DNA from: QHXN01 sp032162705
Lineage (GTDB): Bacteria > Acidobacteriota > Blastocatellia > Pyrinomonadales > Pyrinomonadaceae
Length of the DNA stretch: 64,000 bases
NCBI GenBank assembly: GCA_032162705.1
Contig: JAVRON010000017.1
Coordinates: 1-64,000, forward strand
Direction: 5' to 3'
Shown here: piece by piece, positions 1-8,307 of the stretch
Numbering within the stretch: position 1 is the stretch's first letter
How the letters are laid out: the number at the start of each line of letters is the position of its first letter
Program-made: the position numbers and the translations under genes
The notes under the pieces: model-generated
Told to the model about the DNA's origin: nothing
Databases searched by the model: none
Seen by the model: only the letters and a program-made list of their open reading frames with translations

Positions 1-625
1 TGAACCCGGTGAAGACGGCCCTCCCCTTCTCGTCCGTCATGAAGGAGACGACCCTGCCCGTCTTCTGTTCAGCCTGAACGAGCCAGGCCTTCTTGCGCTT
101 AAAATATTCCGAGCGGACGTTCTTCAGAGGGAAGTTCACCGCGAGCCACTTCATCGCCAGCTTCTCGTTATGATACTTGCGCAAGCCTTCGTCAAAGGCA
201 CGTTTGAACTCCGGGACGGTCTTGACCGCTTCGGGGAATTCCGACTCGAACTCCGGGCAGTAGAGCGAGTCGCAGTCGTGTCTGGCGAGCCACTCGCGCA
301 ACTGCGGGCTGGCTCCCTGTAGGAAGTCTGCGCGCTTCGGCATCGAGGCCCAGTTGATTCCTTCCGTGCTGAAAGCGCTGCGCTGGAGCAGGAAGAAGCG
401 TTTGCGTGCAAGCGGCTTCTTGTCCGCGCCGTAGAGGAAGATGCGTATGCCGCCCGCGTCACTCGCGGCGGCGGCGGCAGTCTCGGTCTTCGTTATCGGC
501 GTAGGGCTTGGCTGGCAAGAGGCCGAAGGGGGCGCGTTCTGCGCCGAGACAAAAACCGACCCGAATAAAACGAAGCCCAGTGTCATCGTCGTTCTCAGCA
601 AGCGTGTGCGCCACACAGTTTTCAT
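1..625 (-). CDS. Secreted protein of unknown function, C-terminus outside window
   Basis: Reading the minus strand from an ATG at 625 gives an open frame of 208 codons that runs off the left edge without a stop. It begins with a basic stretch and a hydrophobic core ending in FVSAQ, a plausible signal peptide of about 29 residues. A small-residue linker follows, then a segment (GGIRIFLYGADKKPLARKR) and a later one (DEKGRAVFTGF) that resemble the beta-strand pattern of carboxypeptidase-regulatory-like or Cna-B-like domains. An AGGAG lies directly against the ATG, so the in-frame GTG at 616 is better spaced and may be the true start. I do not recognise the family. Likely exported; function unknown. 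Confidence 0.7.
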   Translation of the reverse strand, partial: MKTVWRTRLLRTTMTLGFVLFGSVFVSAQNAPPSASCQPSPTPITKTETAAAAASDAGGIRIFLYGADKKPLARKRFFLLQRSAFSTEGINWASMPKRADFLQGASPQLREWLARHDCDSLYCPEFESEFPEAVKTVPEFKRAFDEGLRKYHNEKLAMKWLAVNFPLKNVRSEYFKRKKAWLVQAEQKTGRVVSFMTDEKGRAVFTGF

Positions 626-744
626 CTCCTCGAAACGGAAGGGAAAGAGAGCATCAACTTTGCAAGAGAGCATCGTTCAGCCGGAGTGCATCAGTAGTGC
701 ATCAGTTCAAAAGGAGCGCATCAGTTCAACAAAAGAGCGCTGCT

Positions 745-1509
745 TCAGTCAGTCGGCAACTTCTTCTGCGTCTTGCCTGCGCCGACAGCCGGAGTATTGT
801 TTGAGCCGCCTCGCGCCTTCTCCAACTCCGAGCGCAGACGCGGCAGTTGTTCGTAGGACGGGTCTGCTTTCTCCAGCCGCGCGAGAATCGACTCGGACTC
901 GGCGAACTGCTTCGTCTCCATCAGCATGAGCGAGAGGTTGTGCAGGCTCGGGACGTGGCTTGGGTCGATCTCAAGGCTTCGGCGCAACTCCGCGATGGCC
1001 TTCTCCGGCTGGCTCGGCTTACGCATGTAATAGGTGAGCGCAAGCTCCGAGCGCGCATCGCAATCATCCGACTTCTTTGCCAGCGCGGCCCTGTACCACT
1101 GCTCCGCATCCTCAAAACGCCCGGCGGAGGAGTAGACGTTACCAAGCTTGACGACCGTGTCATAGTCTTCGGGGCGGAGATGGTTGGCGCGCGTCAGGAA
1201 GTCAATCGAATCCTCGAAGCTCCCGGCTTGAAAGTATGCGTCGGCTGCCTTCAACTGCGCGTCGAAGTTCTTCGGGTCTTCTTTCGCCGTCTTTCCGGCA
1301 GCTTCGGCGGCGGGCAAGAGGCGCTGCCTGTCAGACGCGTCATCGGTCGGGACGGCGGGGTGATCCGGCGGCATCTGGTCGGCGGCTTCACCCGCGCCCG
1401 CGCTTCGGAGCGACGGCTGATTCTGGTTGATGTAGACGACGAGGTGGAAAGCGACGAGGTATCCGAGCAGTAGCCCGACGACTGTGAAAAGGATGTTCTC
1501 TCTGGACAT
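745..1509 (-). CDS. Membrane-anchored TPR protein beside ResC
   Basis: A 254-residue protein starting MSRENILF. One N-terminal transmembrane helix (about residues 8-27) is followed by a low-complexity linker with the motif MPPDHPAV, then at least four tetratricopeptide repeats up to about residue 230. The frame stays open 23 codons further upstream, but that part is heptad-repeat DNA and is not counted. It sits 87 bp downstream of the ResC-like gene on the same strand. It is a clear paralogue of the TPR protein at 5255, which has the same single anchor and an LPPGHPAV motif. By analogy with CcmI/CycH it may hold apocytochrome c or assembly partners on the outer face of the inner membrane; that role is inference. 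Confidence 0.8.
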   Translation of the reverse strand: MSRENILFTVVGLLLGYLVAFHLVVYINQNQPSLRSAGAGEAADQMPPDHPAVPTDDASDRQRLLPAAEAAGKTAKEDPKNFDAQLKAADAYFQAGSFEDSIDFLTRANHLRPEDYDTVVKLGNVYSSAGRFEDAEQWYRAALAKKSDDCDARSELALTYYMRKPSQPEKAIAELRRSLEIDPSHVPSLHNLSLMLMETKQFAESESILARLEKADPSYEQLPRLRSELEKARGGSNNTPAVGAGKTQKKLPTD

Positions 1510-1516
1510 AAAAACG

Positions 1517-1594
1517 GTGATGAGTGATGAGTGATAAGTGACAAGAAAAAGCTTCTGTCTTCTCTTATCACTTATCACTCATCACTTATCACTC
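1517..1594. repeat. Heptad-repeat hairpin (GTGATGA/GTGATAA type)
   Basis: Units of 7 bp (GTGATGA, GTGATAA, GTGACAA) on the left arm are mirrored by TCTTATCACTTATCACTC-type units on the right arm, around a loop holding AAGCTT. It fills the gap between the ResC stop and the TPR start. It could fold as a stem-loop in the transcript and act as an attenuator or processing site; this is inferred from the dyad only. Confidence 0.85.
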
Positions 1595-1596
1595 CC

Positions 1597-3267
1597 TCAA
1601 GCGTACGAGTGTAGCCCCGGCAGCAGATAGCTGACGCCGAGATAGGTAAAGACGATCAGGAGGAAGGCGACGACGGCGAAGTAGGCCGAAGCGCGTCCCG
1701 TCCAGCCGCGCGAGATTCTCACGTGGAGGAACCCTCCGTAGGTGAGCCACGCCACGAACGCGCCCGTCTCCTTCGAGTCCCATCCCCAGTAGCGACCCCA
1801 CGACTCGTTCGCCCAGATCGCGCCCGTCATCAGAAGCAGGGCGAGGCCAGCGAAGACCACGCCGCCCGTCTTGTACATCAAGCTATCAATCTTCTCCTTA
1901 TCGGGAAGCGCCGCACGGAGCTTGTCCGTGCGGAAAGAGAAGATGATGACGAAGAGCGTGGCTGCGAAAGCCGTTATCAGCGCGGCCAGCTCGACCGGGT
2001 TGGCGTTGAGGCTCAGGAAGAAGTTGCCCTGACGCTCGCGCGCGAACTGCTCACCCGCCTTGCTCAATCTCTCCGCCGGAATCGTGACGATCTGCTCGGG
2101 GCGCAAGCCCTCGTTCTCCGCGAGGAACGTGCCCATACGCTGATACTGCGAAGGGTTCACGCAAGCCGTGTCTGCCGGGCGCGTCCCGCCTTCGGCGCAC
2201 ACCGCGACGTTCGTAATCGTCTTCACCTGCCACACGAGCAAGACGACGGCGAGCGCTTGCGCGACGAGCGCGGCCTTCAAGACGTGATGACCGAGCCGAC
2301 GCGCTCGCTCGTCCTCTTTGAAGAGGTATCGACAGAAGAGGACGATGACGCCCGCGAGCAGAAGCCCCGAGGCGGCGAGCAGCCACCCGACGTACGGAAG
2401 CTCCGCGCGCAGCGGCAGCGGCATTCGCGGCGGCAGGAAGACAGCAGACCCGTATGAGCCGACCGCACTGTTCAGACCCCAGAAGACGCTACCAACGGCC
2501 AGCACGCTCCCCTTGCTCACCGTGGCGATAACGGCGAGCGCGAAGATGCTCGCCCAGACGGCCATCGCCTCAGTCTTCACGCCGTCCTTCAGGAGATAGG
2601 TGACTGCCGTCGCAAAGCAGACGAGCGCGATGCCGTATGTGAGCGAAGCGATGCCGACGTGGATGGGCCGCCAGTAGGAGTCGAGCACTGGCTGGAGGCC
2701 GAGGATGTCGTCGCCGATGAAGCGCGCAAGGATGAGTATGAGCGCCGCGAGCGGCAGGCTGACCGCGCCGAGGAAGCGGAAGTTCTTCCGGTGCGCGATG
2801 AGAAGCGTCGTGAAGCCCGCGCCGAAGGCGAAGGCGAGACTCAGGTCGTAGAGATTTGCAAACGGGATGTTGCGGAAAATCCACGGCCAGTCCGCCTCGG
2901 GCTTGCCCTGCTGGAGCCAGATGCCTACGTCGTGCTCGCGGTACGAAATCCAGCGCACGAGCCAGCTACCCAGATTCAACATTACGCCGAGCGTCCCCGT
3001 CGTCAGGCCGATCTTCTCATACAGCGACGAAGGCGCGTAGAGGTTCGTCAGATAGAAGACCGCCGCGATGAGGTAGGCCGCGAGCGCCAGCATCATCAGC
3101 GCTCCGTCAGTGCTGAAGTGCGCGGGCCCGACCTCGATACGCAGTAGCGTCAAAGCGCCCGCGCCCAAGAGCGCCAACGCAGCGGGCAGGTACGACGACA
3201 GCTTTGCGCTCTTGAGATTTATCTCCGGCGTGCCCGCCAGCGCGGGCTGCTTCATTACTTCGCTCAT
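1597..3267 (-). CDS. resC: Cytochrome c assembly protein ResC/CcsA (heme handling, System II)
   Basis: A 556-residue polytopic membrane protein. The C-terminal part carries the WWD signature (GRYWGWDSKETGAFVAWLTY, about residues 490-510) followed by HVRISRGWTG, which marks the CcsA/CcmC/CcmF heme-handling superfamily. In System II this protein works with ResB to export heme and attach it to CXXCH motifs outside the cytoplasmic membrane. It is longer than the usual 320-400 residues because a hydrophilic segment of about 90 residues with two cysteines (VAVCAEG...TACVNP) sits before the last helices. The chosen ATG overlaps the ResB stop by 4 bp (ATGA), so the two are translationally coupled; an upstream in-frame extension is rejected. 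Confidence 0.93.
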   Translation of the reverse strand: MSEVMKQPALAGTPEINLKSAKLSSYLPAALALLGAGALTLLRIEVGPAHFSTDGALMMLALAAYLIAAVFYLTNLYAPSSLYEKIGLTTGTLGVMLNLGSWLVRWISYREHDVGIWLQQGKPEADWPWIFRNIPFANLYDLSLAFAFGAGFTTLLIAHRKNFRFLGAVSLPLAALILILARFIGDDILGLQPVLDSYWRPIHVGIASLTYGIALVCFATAVTYLLKDGVKTEAMAVWASIFALAVIATVSKGSVLAVGSVFWGLNSAVGSYGSAVFLPPRMPLPLRAELPYVGWLLAASGLLLAGVIVLFCRYLFKEDERARRLGHHVLKAALVAQALAVVLLVWQVKTITNVAVCAEGGTRPADTACVNPSQYQRMGTFLAENEGLRPEQIVTIPAERLSKAGEQFARERQGNFFLSLNANPVELAALITAFAATLFVIIFSFRTDKLRAALPDKEKIDSLMYKTGGVVFAGLALLLMTGAIWANESWGRYWGWDSKETGAFVAWLTYGGFLHVRISRGWTGRASAYFAVVAFLLIVFTYLGVSYLLPGLHSYA

Positions 3268-4790
3268 GCCTTTTTCACCTCGAAAGGTTTTCCGCCGATG
3301 GCGGCGATAACCTTCTTGAAACGGTCGCCGAAGCCGAGATGGTTGCGGTTGGTGTTGCCACCGGCCACGACCTCGAACACGCCGTTGTCCTTCTCTTCGA
3401 CGAGCGCCCACACGCGGTCATGCGAGAAGAAAAAAACGCTTGAGAGCGTCAGCGCGAGCAGCGTGAATCCGATGTAAACAATCGTCGCGCCCGGGTCTTT
3501 CTGTACGGCGAGGATGTGGGCCTTCGGGGCTTTCTCAAAATCGACGAGCCTCCACGTGTAGCCCGCGACGGGCTGCTTCGCGAAGGGCGCGCTCTCGGCC
3601 ATCTCCGGCGTGAAGGCGATGGCGCGCACGGGCTTCGCCGCGCCGGGCGTCGTGACGGCGAGCGTGGCCGCGGGGTTGTTGTAGACTCCCTCTCCCGCGT
3701 CCTGATTGTTGCCGCCGACCGTAAAGTTCGCCGCAAAATCTTTGAACTCGACGCGTGTGCCGTCGGCAAGCACGTCCGAGCCGCTGCGCGGAAGCGTGAT
3801 GTCCTGCGACTCGCCGCCCTGTTGCGGCGTGACGCGCAGAGTAATCTGCCGCGCCTTGCCGTCGGCGATAAAGCTCGCCTGGAAGAAACGATAGCCGCGA
3901 TAATCGTAAGGCGCGTTGAGGTGAATGAGGGCTTCGCGTTCGCCGTAGTCGCGGTCTCTAATCTTGATGCGCGTCATCCAGTCGAGCGTGTTGTCCGAGG
4001 TGATCGCGCCCTCTTTGCGGATGAGCTTCTGCTCGATGTCCGTGCATTCGACCTCGAACGGGAGTTGATAGACGACCTGCGAGAGCTGGTCGATGTTGAA
4101 GACCGTCTCGCGTATCTCGCTCGATTTCAGACCCGGCTCCAGCGGCATCTGACCGTTCTGATTGAACTGCGCCGTCAGGAAGCCGCCCGTAAAGATCGTC
4201 AGCAGCGCCACGTGGACGGCGTAGGCTCCGAGACGATTCCAGGCGCCGCGCTCGCCGAAGACAAAAGTCTTTCCCTGTTTCTCCGTTACGGTCGTCTTCA
4301 GACGCGACGAGCGGAACGCATCGGTCACTCGACCGACCGCCTCTTCGCGCCCTGCGGCTTCGAGGCGGAGGCTCGCGCTCTGCTCCTGTCCGCGCAGCCA
4401 GTGTGCCGAGGCGTCGAGCTTCTTGCGCTTGATGAAAGTCCATGCGGTGGGGAAGCGGTCAATCGAGGCCAGCACAATGTTGAGCGACAGGATAAGCAGG
4501 ATGGCGTTGAAGTACCACGCGTGATAGATGTCGAAGAACCCGAGCTTGCCGTAGAGGAACTTCTGCGCGGGCGTCATGTTGGCGAAATACTTGTCGAAGC
4601 CTTCGACGTTCTGCTGCACGATGAGCATGCCGATCATGCAGGCCGCGGCGAGCGAGATGAGCATGCTGACGCCGAAGCGCACAGAGCTGAGCAGGTTCAG
4701 CGTGCGCGTCACGAACGACGGCGCTTTGGCCCCTGCCGCGGACGCCTTCGGCACACGGATTTCGCTTTTGGTCTCTTCAATTGCTGACAT
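3264..4790 (-). CDS. resB: Cytochrome c biogenesis protein ResB
   Basis: A 508-residue protein of the ResB/Ccs1 family. Two N-terminal transmembrane segments (about residues 35-55 and 90-115, the second with ILLILSLNIVLASIDRFP), a third near residue 190 (YAVHVALLTIFTGGFL), a large extracytoplasmic beta-rich domain, and a final helix near residue 440 match the family plan. ResB and ResC form the heme ligation complex of System II. The start MSAIEETKSEIRVP is the first ATG after the divergent intergenic region. It is the first gene of a resB-resC-TPR unit transcribed leftward. Confidence 0.93.
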   Translation of the reverse strand: MSAIEETKSEIRVPKASAAGAKAPSFVTRTLNLLSSVRFGVSMLISLAAACMIGMLIVQQNVEGFDKYFANMTPAQKFLYGKLGFFDIYHAWYFNAILLILSLNIVLASIDRFPTAWTFIKRKKLDASAHWLRGQEQSASLRLEAAGREEAVGRVTDAFRSSRLKTTVTEKQGKTFVFGERGAWNRLGAYAVHVALLTIFTGGFLTAQFNQNGQMPLEPGLKSSEIRETVFNIDQLSQVVYQLPFEVECTDIEQKLIRKEGAITSDNTLDWMTRIKIRDRDYGEREALIHLNAPYDYRGYRFFQASFIADGKARQITLRVTPQQGGESQDITLPRSGSDVLADGTRVEFKDFAANFTVGGNNQDAGEGVYNNPAATLAVTTPGAAKPVRAIAFTPEMAESAPFAKQPVAGYTWRLVDFEKAPKAHILAVQKDPGATIVYIGFTLLALTLSSVFFFSHDRVWALVEEKDNGVFEVVAGGNTNRNHLGFGDRFKKVIAAIGGKPFEVKKA

Positions 4791-5254
4791 TGTTTTTAAA
4801 AGGGCGGCAAACAGAAACGGGACGAAAGTAAGGGCCGCGGGGCTTTGTCTTCAAGACACTTTCGCTGTCTTCAGGACACCTTCAAGGTTACGCCACGAAT
4901 AATAACCAAACCGGGCCGCCACGGCAACCTTGTTCGCCTGTTTGACAGTGCCGTCAACACACTTTTCAATACAATGGGCGGCGCAACTCAATATAACGTG
5001 CGGCGCAAAGTTTCGCGGCTCTCTCCCGCGGGCGGGTTCGTTTGATTTGTTGCCACCGCCCGCAGACGCGATGCCTCGCGACTTTCGATTCGGAATCCGT
5101 GTGCTATCATTTTGCTGCTCATCCGACTGGCGTCGTTGTCTGAAGCGAAGGCGTTGCTGTCCGATAGCACGAAACCGCGTCAGCCTTCCCGGCTCAGGAC
5201 GGATGCGGGTTTCATTGGCCGGACGCATGGTTCAAAAGGATTTCCCTTCTCTGT
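4791..5254. other. Divergent intergenic region between resB and a TPR gene
   Basis: 464 bp without a convincing gene; the small frames on either strand have no ribosome-binding site or recognisable protein. A direct repeat with the core TTCG/AGGACACCTT lies near 4850-4880. The region must hold promoters for both divergent units. Only one fair sigma70-like candidate is visible, listed separately. Confidence 0.6.
4942..4970 (+). promoter_or_regulatory. Possible sigma70-type promoter for the TPR gene at 5255
   Basis: TTGACA at 4942-4947 is followed after 17 bp by TTCAAT at 4965-4970. The -35 box is perfect, the -10 box matches 4 of 6. It would leave a leader of about 275 nt. Suggestive only. 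Confidence 0.3.
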
Positions 5255-5995
5255 ATGTCAAAAAACGTTCTCCTCTGCGCGCTCGGAATCATCCTCGGTT
5301 TTGCCGTCGGCTTCTTTATCACGAACGCCGTCACAAAGCCCGTCGCGTCCGTCGCCTCGACGCGTCCGGCCTCATCAAACGGCACGGCGGGCCCGCTCAA
5401 GCCCGAAGAGATGGGCGGAGCGCTTCCCCCCGGCCACCCGGCGGTCGATGACGGCGCGCAGTCCGACGCTCCGGCTTCCGCCGCCTCTACCGCTCCCGAG
5501 GCGCAGGCGGCGATGGACAAGGCCGACCGCAACCCGAAAGACTTTCAGGCGCAGGCCACAGCCGCGCAGGTCTTCTACGGGTTGCACGACTATCAGAAGG
5601 CCACTCTCTATCTCGACCGCGCGCTCGCGATCAAGGGCAACGACTTCGACGCGCTTGTCCTGATGGGCAACACGAAGTACGACGACAAGGACTTCAGCGG
5701 TGCGGCAACCTTCTACGAGCGTGCGCTGGCCGCCAAGCCCGACTCGCCGGACGTGCGGACTGACCTCGGCAACACTTTCTTTAATCGCGGCGACTACGAC
5801 CGGGCCATCGCGGAGTACCGCAAGTCGGTCGCACACGACCCGAACCATCTCAATAGCTGGCGCAACATCGCCGCCGCCGCTCTCCAGAAAGGCGACAAGG
5901 CAACCGCCAGCGAAGCCATCGAACAACTCGCACGCATCGCCCCGCAGAGTGAAGAGACTGAAAGCTTCCGCCAGAAACTCGCCAGGATGCCCTAG
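5255..5995 (+). CDS. Membrane-anchored TPR protein, paralogue of the gene at 745
   Basis: A 246-residue protein with one N-terminal transmembrane helix (NVLLCALGIILGFAVGFFI), a linker with LPPGHPAV near residue 53, and about four TPR units from residue 85 to 235 (for example DYDRAIAEYRKSVAHDPNHLNSW). The ATG is preceded by AAAAGGA at a distance of 14 bp. It is divergent from resB and mirrors the TPR gene at the other end of the ResB/ResC block, sharing its anchor, linker motif and repeat layout. A CcmI/CycH-like chaperone role for apocytochromes is inferred from context. Confidence 0.85.
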   Translation: MSKNVLLCALGIILGFAVGFFITNAVTKPVASVASTRPASSNGTAGPLKPEEMGGALPPGHPAVDDGAQSDAPASAASTAPEAQAAMDKADRNPKDFQAQATAAQVFYGLHDYQKATLYLDRALAIKGNDFDALVLMGNTKYDDKDFSGAATFYERALAAKPDSPDVRTDLGNTFFNRGDYDRAIAEYRKSVAHDPNHLNSWRNIAAAALQKGDKATASEAIEQLARIAPQSEETESFRQKLARMP

Positions 5996-6052
5996 CTCTT
6001 AAGACACAAGTCCATGCGCCGCGTGTGACTTCAATGTAATTGAGCCACGGCC

Positions 6053-6216
6053 CTATAGAAATTCTCACTTGAGTGTAGAGCACAATGCGCTTCACCGCAG
6101 AGGCGCGGAGTTCGCGGAGACTCGCAGAGACTTGCATCCCTCTGCGCCCCCTCTGCGTCCTCAGCGCCTCTGCGGTGGACTCTACTCACACTACATTCAA
6201 GTGAAAGGTACTCTAG
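6053..6216. mobile_element. MITE-like palindromic element, copy 1
   Basis: The ends carry CACTTGAGTGTAG at 6066-6078 and CTACATTCAAGTG at 6191-6203, inverted repeats with one mismatch; weaker similarity extends to about 6053 and 6216. Inside is an 85-bp core (6093-6177) starting CACCGCAGAGGCGC and ending in its complement GCGCCTCTGCGGTG. No transposase is present. The right end covers the stop codon of the metallo-beta-lactamase-fold gene at 6213. A related element lies at 7101 and a core-only relative at 34420. Confidence 0.8.
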
Positions 6217-7091
6217 TCGAACGACTTCATCCACTCCACGCAACCACGCAGATGCTCGCGCATCGACTCGCGCTCGTCTTGATGTATTCGCCCGTGGCCG
6301 GGCAAGACCCACTCAAAGTCGTATTCGAGCAGCCGCTCCATCGAGCGCGTCTGCACCTCCCATGAATACCAGCACGCGCTGCGAAAGGCCGTCAGAGTGT
6401 TGCGCACGGGCGACCATGCAAGGTGGTCGCCCGTAAAGAGGTACTTGTTTTTGTAGAGCAGCACAGCGTGGCCGCGCGTATGTCCGGGCGTGGGGATGAA
6501 GAGGAGATCAGAAGCGAGCCGCACTGCCCGTTCGCCTCTCATGACGTGCTCGACGCCGAAGCGCGCGGCGTTATCGTCGGCGTGCATGACGCGCGCGGCA
6601 CCGAAGTGGCGTGCATACTTCGCGTGGTCGGCTACGTCGTCGCGGTGCGTGAGGAAGATCGTGCGGACGCCGCCCAACCCCTCTATCTTGCGTACGAGCG
6701 GGCGCGTGAAGCGTGGCGAGTCAATGAGAAGGTTTCCGCCCTCCTCTTCCGTGCGGACGACGAGGTAGCTCCAGGCCCCGAAGCTCGACTCGGAGGTGAA
6801 GCCGCAGAAGTAGACGCCGTCGTCAATCCTCTCCGGGAAGGCTTCGACTCCGACGCGTGCGTCATACTTCCGACTCGTCCCGATTGAAGCGGTCGGGCAC
6901 GCCGCGATGCTCATCAAGGCACGGCGCACCTCCTCTTCCGTCTCCGGCTGGCGGAAGACGCTCGACTGGTCGCCGTGGTCGCGGAAGATTGTGGGAGCAA
7001 TCTGCCTGCACGCGTCGCAGTCGATGCACGTGTCATCGACGTAGAAGTCGCCGGGCACATTCTCCATCAGACGCTTTGCGGGATTCGCCAT
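6213..7091 (-). CDS. Ferredoxin / metallo-beta-lactamase-fold fusion protein
   Basis: A 292-residue protein. Residues 15-70 form a single-cluster ferredoxin: C22-x2-C25-x2-C28 and a distal C65-P, with the sequence CIDCDACRQIAP. The rest is a metallo-beta-lactamase domain with metal-site motifs THRDDVADH (HxxDDxxDH variant of HxHxDH), GHTRGHA, FTGDH and LPGHG. It probably catalyses a hydrolytic or redox reaction at a binuclear metal site, with the Fe-S cluster supplying or sensing electrons; substrate unknown. Similar fusions occur in cyanobacteria and acidobacteria. It is monocistronic and bracketed by MITE-like copies: one ends on its stop codon, the other ends 10 bp before its ATG. No good ribosome-binding site precedes the ATG, and M9 is an alternative start. 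Confidence 0.85.
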   Translation of the reverse strand: MANPAKRLMENVPGDFYVDDTCIDCDACRQIAPTIFRDHGDQSSVFRQPETEEEVRRALMSIAACPTASIGTSRKYDARVGVEAFPERIDDGVYFCGFTSESSFGAWSYLVVRTEEEGGNLLIDSPRFTRPLVRKIEGLGGVRTIFLTHRDDVADHAKYARHFGAARVMHADDNAARFGVEHVMRGERAVRLASDLLFIPTPGHTRGHAVLLYKNKYLFTGDHLAWSPVRNTLTAFRSACWYSWEVQTRSMERLLEYDFEWVLPGHGRIHQDERESMREHLRGCVEWMKSFD

Positions 7092-7100
7092 CCTTTTTAT

Positions 7101-7268
7101 TTTATATCACCGTTCACTTGAGTGGATATGGTAGGGCGATTCACTACAGAGGCACAGAGGACACAGAGGGGGCACAGAGAAGATTCAACTTTCTGTGCAA
7201 CCTCTGCGTGCTCTGTGTCTCTGTGGTAAACCTCATCTCATCTACATTCAAGTGCAAAGTGATATAAG
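7101..7268. mobile_element. MITE-like palindromic element, copy 2
   Basis: Terminal inverted repeats of about 24 bp: TTTATATCAC..CACTTGAGTG on the left and CATTCAAGTG..GTGATATAAG on the right. The core is an imperfect palindrome rich in CACAGAGG/CCTCTGTG units, diverged from copy 1. It occupies the promoter region of the ferredoxin/metallo-beta-lactamase gene, so it may supply or alter that promoter. Confidence 0.8.
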
Positions 7269-7302
7269 TCCCCGAGGTGAATGACCCAAGCATGATTTAC
7301 TT

Positions 7303-8271
7303 TCACTTCCCGAGTCCGTCGATAATGATTTCGGAGAGGCGCGACATGAGGTGGTAAGCCGGGTTGTCAATCGTCCAGTTAGGCTCGGGCATGTCGTCGC
7401 AGGTGACGGCGAGCGCGATGCGTCCGCGCGTGTGATAGATTAGCCCCACGTTGCTGCGGAGCGCGTCGAGCGCGCCCGACTTCGTGGCCTTCGGAATCTT
7501 CCAAAGCTCGCGCCAGATGCCGTCGGTTCCCTGCTCGCGCTTCATCAGTTCTAACATCTCCTTCGAGACGGCGGGGCTGACGATCTGCCCCAGCTCAAGC
7601 TTCTCCACGAGCGTGACCATCTCGCGCGGGCTGCTGCGCCCGAGGCCGAAGCGCTTGTTCTCCGCACGCTTCCCCTCTTCGCTCTCGCCCCCGCCGCCGA
7701 TCTTTCGCATCAGACGCGTCTCGGTCAGACCCAACGATTGCATGCGCGCGTTCACAGCGTCCGCCCCCAGCACTTCAATGACGAGGTTGGTCGCGGTGTT
7801 GTCGCTCAAGGTCATCATCAGCGTGACGGCGTCGCGGAAAGTCAGGTGCAGCCCGTCCGAAAACTCCGGCAGAATCCCTGAGCCGGAAACTTTCTTCTCC
7901 TTCGTCAGCACCAGCTCATCCGCCCACTTCGCACGTCCCTCGGCGACACGCGCGAAAGCCTCAATCATGATGGCGACCTTGATGGTGCTCGCCGTGCGGA
8001 CTGGCTCGTCGCCGCCGAAGGAGTATTCAGCGCCCGTGTCGAGGTTCTTCGCGTAGAGGTTGACGTTGCCGCTAAAGCCCGCGACCTCCGCGCGCACGCG
8101 CCGGTCAAGCCACGCGGGCACGGGCTTCGCTGGCTGTGGCGTAGAGACAGTCGCAGCGGGCGGAGGATTACTCTGAGTCTGTGCATGTGCGACGACATCA
8201 CACAATGTCGCACGCGCGACAACACAATACAGCGTCATTGCGAACGCCGTGGTTAAGACGATTGCTCTCAT
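7303..8271 (-). CDS. Class A beta-lactamase-like serine hydrolase
   Basis: A 322-residue exported protein (signal peptide within residues 1-30, then a proline-rich linker). The three active-site motifs of penicillin-recognising enzymes are present in order: S95-T-I-K98, S156-D-N158 and K264-S-G266. The TRL motif of class A enzymes follows at 185-187, but a clear Omega-loop ExxLN motif is not visible, so the deacylating glutamate cannot be assigned. It could be a true beta-lactamase or a related peptidoglycan-active hydrolase. I chose the second ATG (8271) because AGAGGAA lies 8-9 bp upstream, while the first ATG at 8289 has no spacing from its AGGA. It is followed downstream by a MITE-like element. 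Confidence 0.85.
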   Translation of the reverse strand: MRAIVLTTAFAMTLYCVVARATLCDVVAHAQTQSNPPPAATVSTPQPAKPVPAWLDRRVRAEVAGFSGNVNLYAKNLDTGAEYSFGGDEPVRTASTIKVAIMIEAFARVAEGRAKWADELVLTKEKKVSGSGILPEFSDGLHLTFRDAVTLMMTLSDNTATNLVIEVLGADAVNARMQSLGLTETRLMRKIGGGGESEEGKRAENKRFGLGRSSPREMVTLVEKLELGQIVSPAVSKEMLELMKREQGTDGIWRELWKIPKATKSGALDALRSNVGLIYHTRGRIALAVTCDDMPEPNWTIDNPAYHLMSRLSEIIIDGLGK

Positions 8272-8307
8272 GGGTCGCTTTCCTCTCATTCCTTACTAGC
8301 TTGAGAA

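Noticed and set aside
3516..4787. 423-codon plus-strand frame opposite resB
   Set aside because: Antisense shadow; ResB on the other strand has clear family motifs.
7303..8271. Calling the class A-like enzyme an antibiotic-resistance gene
   Set aside because: The Ser-x-x-Lys, SDN and KSG motifs are present, but the deacylating glutamate of the Omega loop could not be located, so beta-lactam hydrolysis is not supported.
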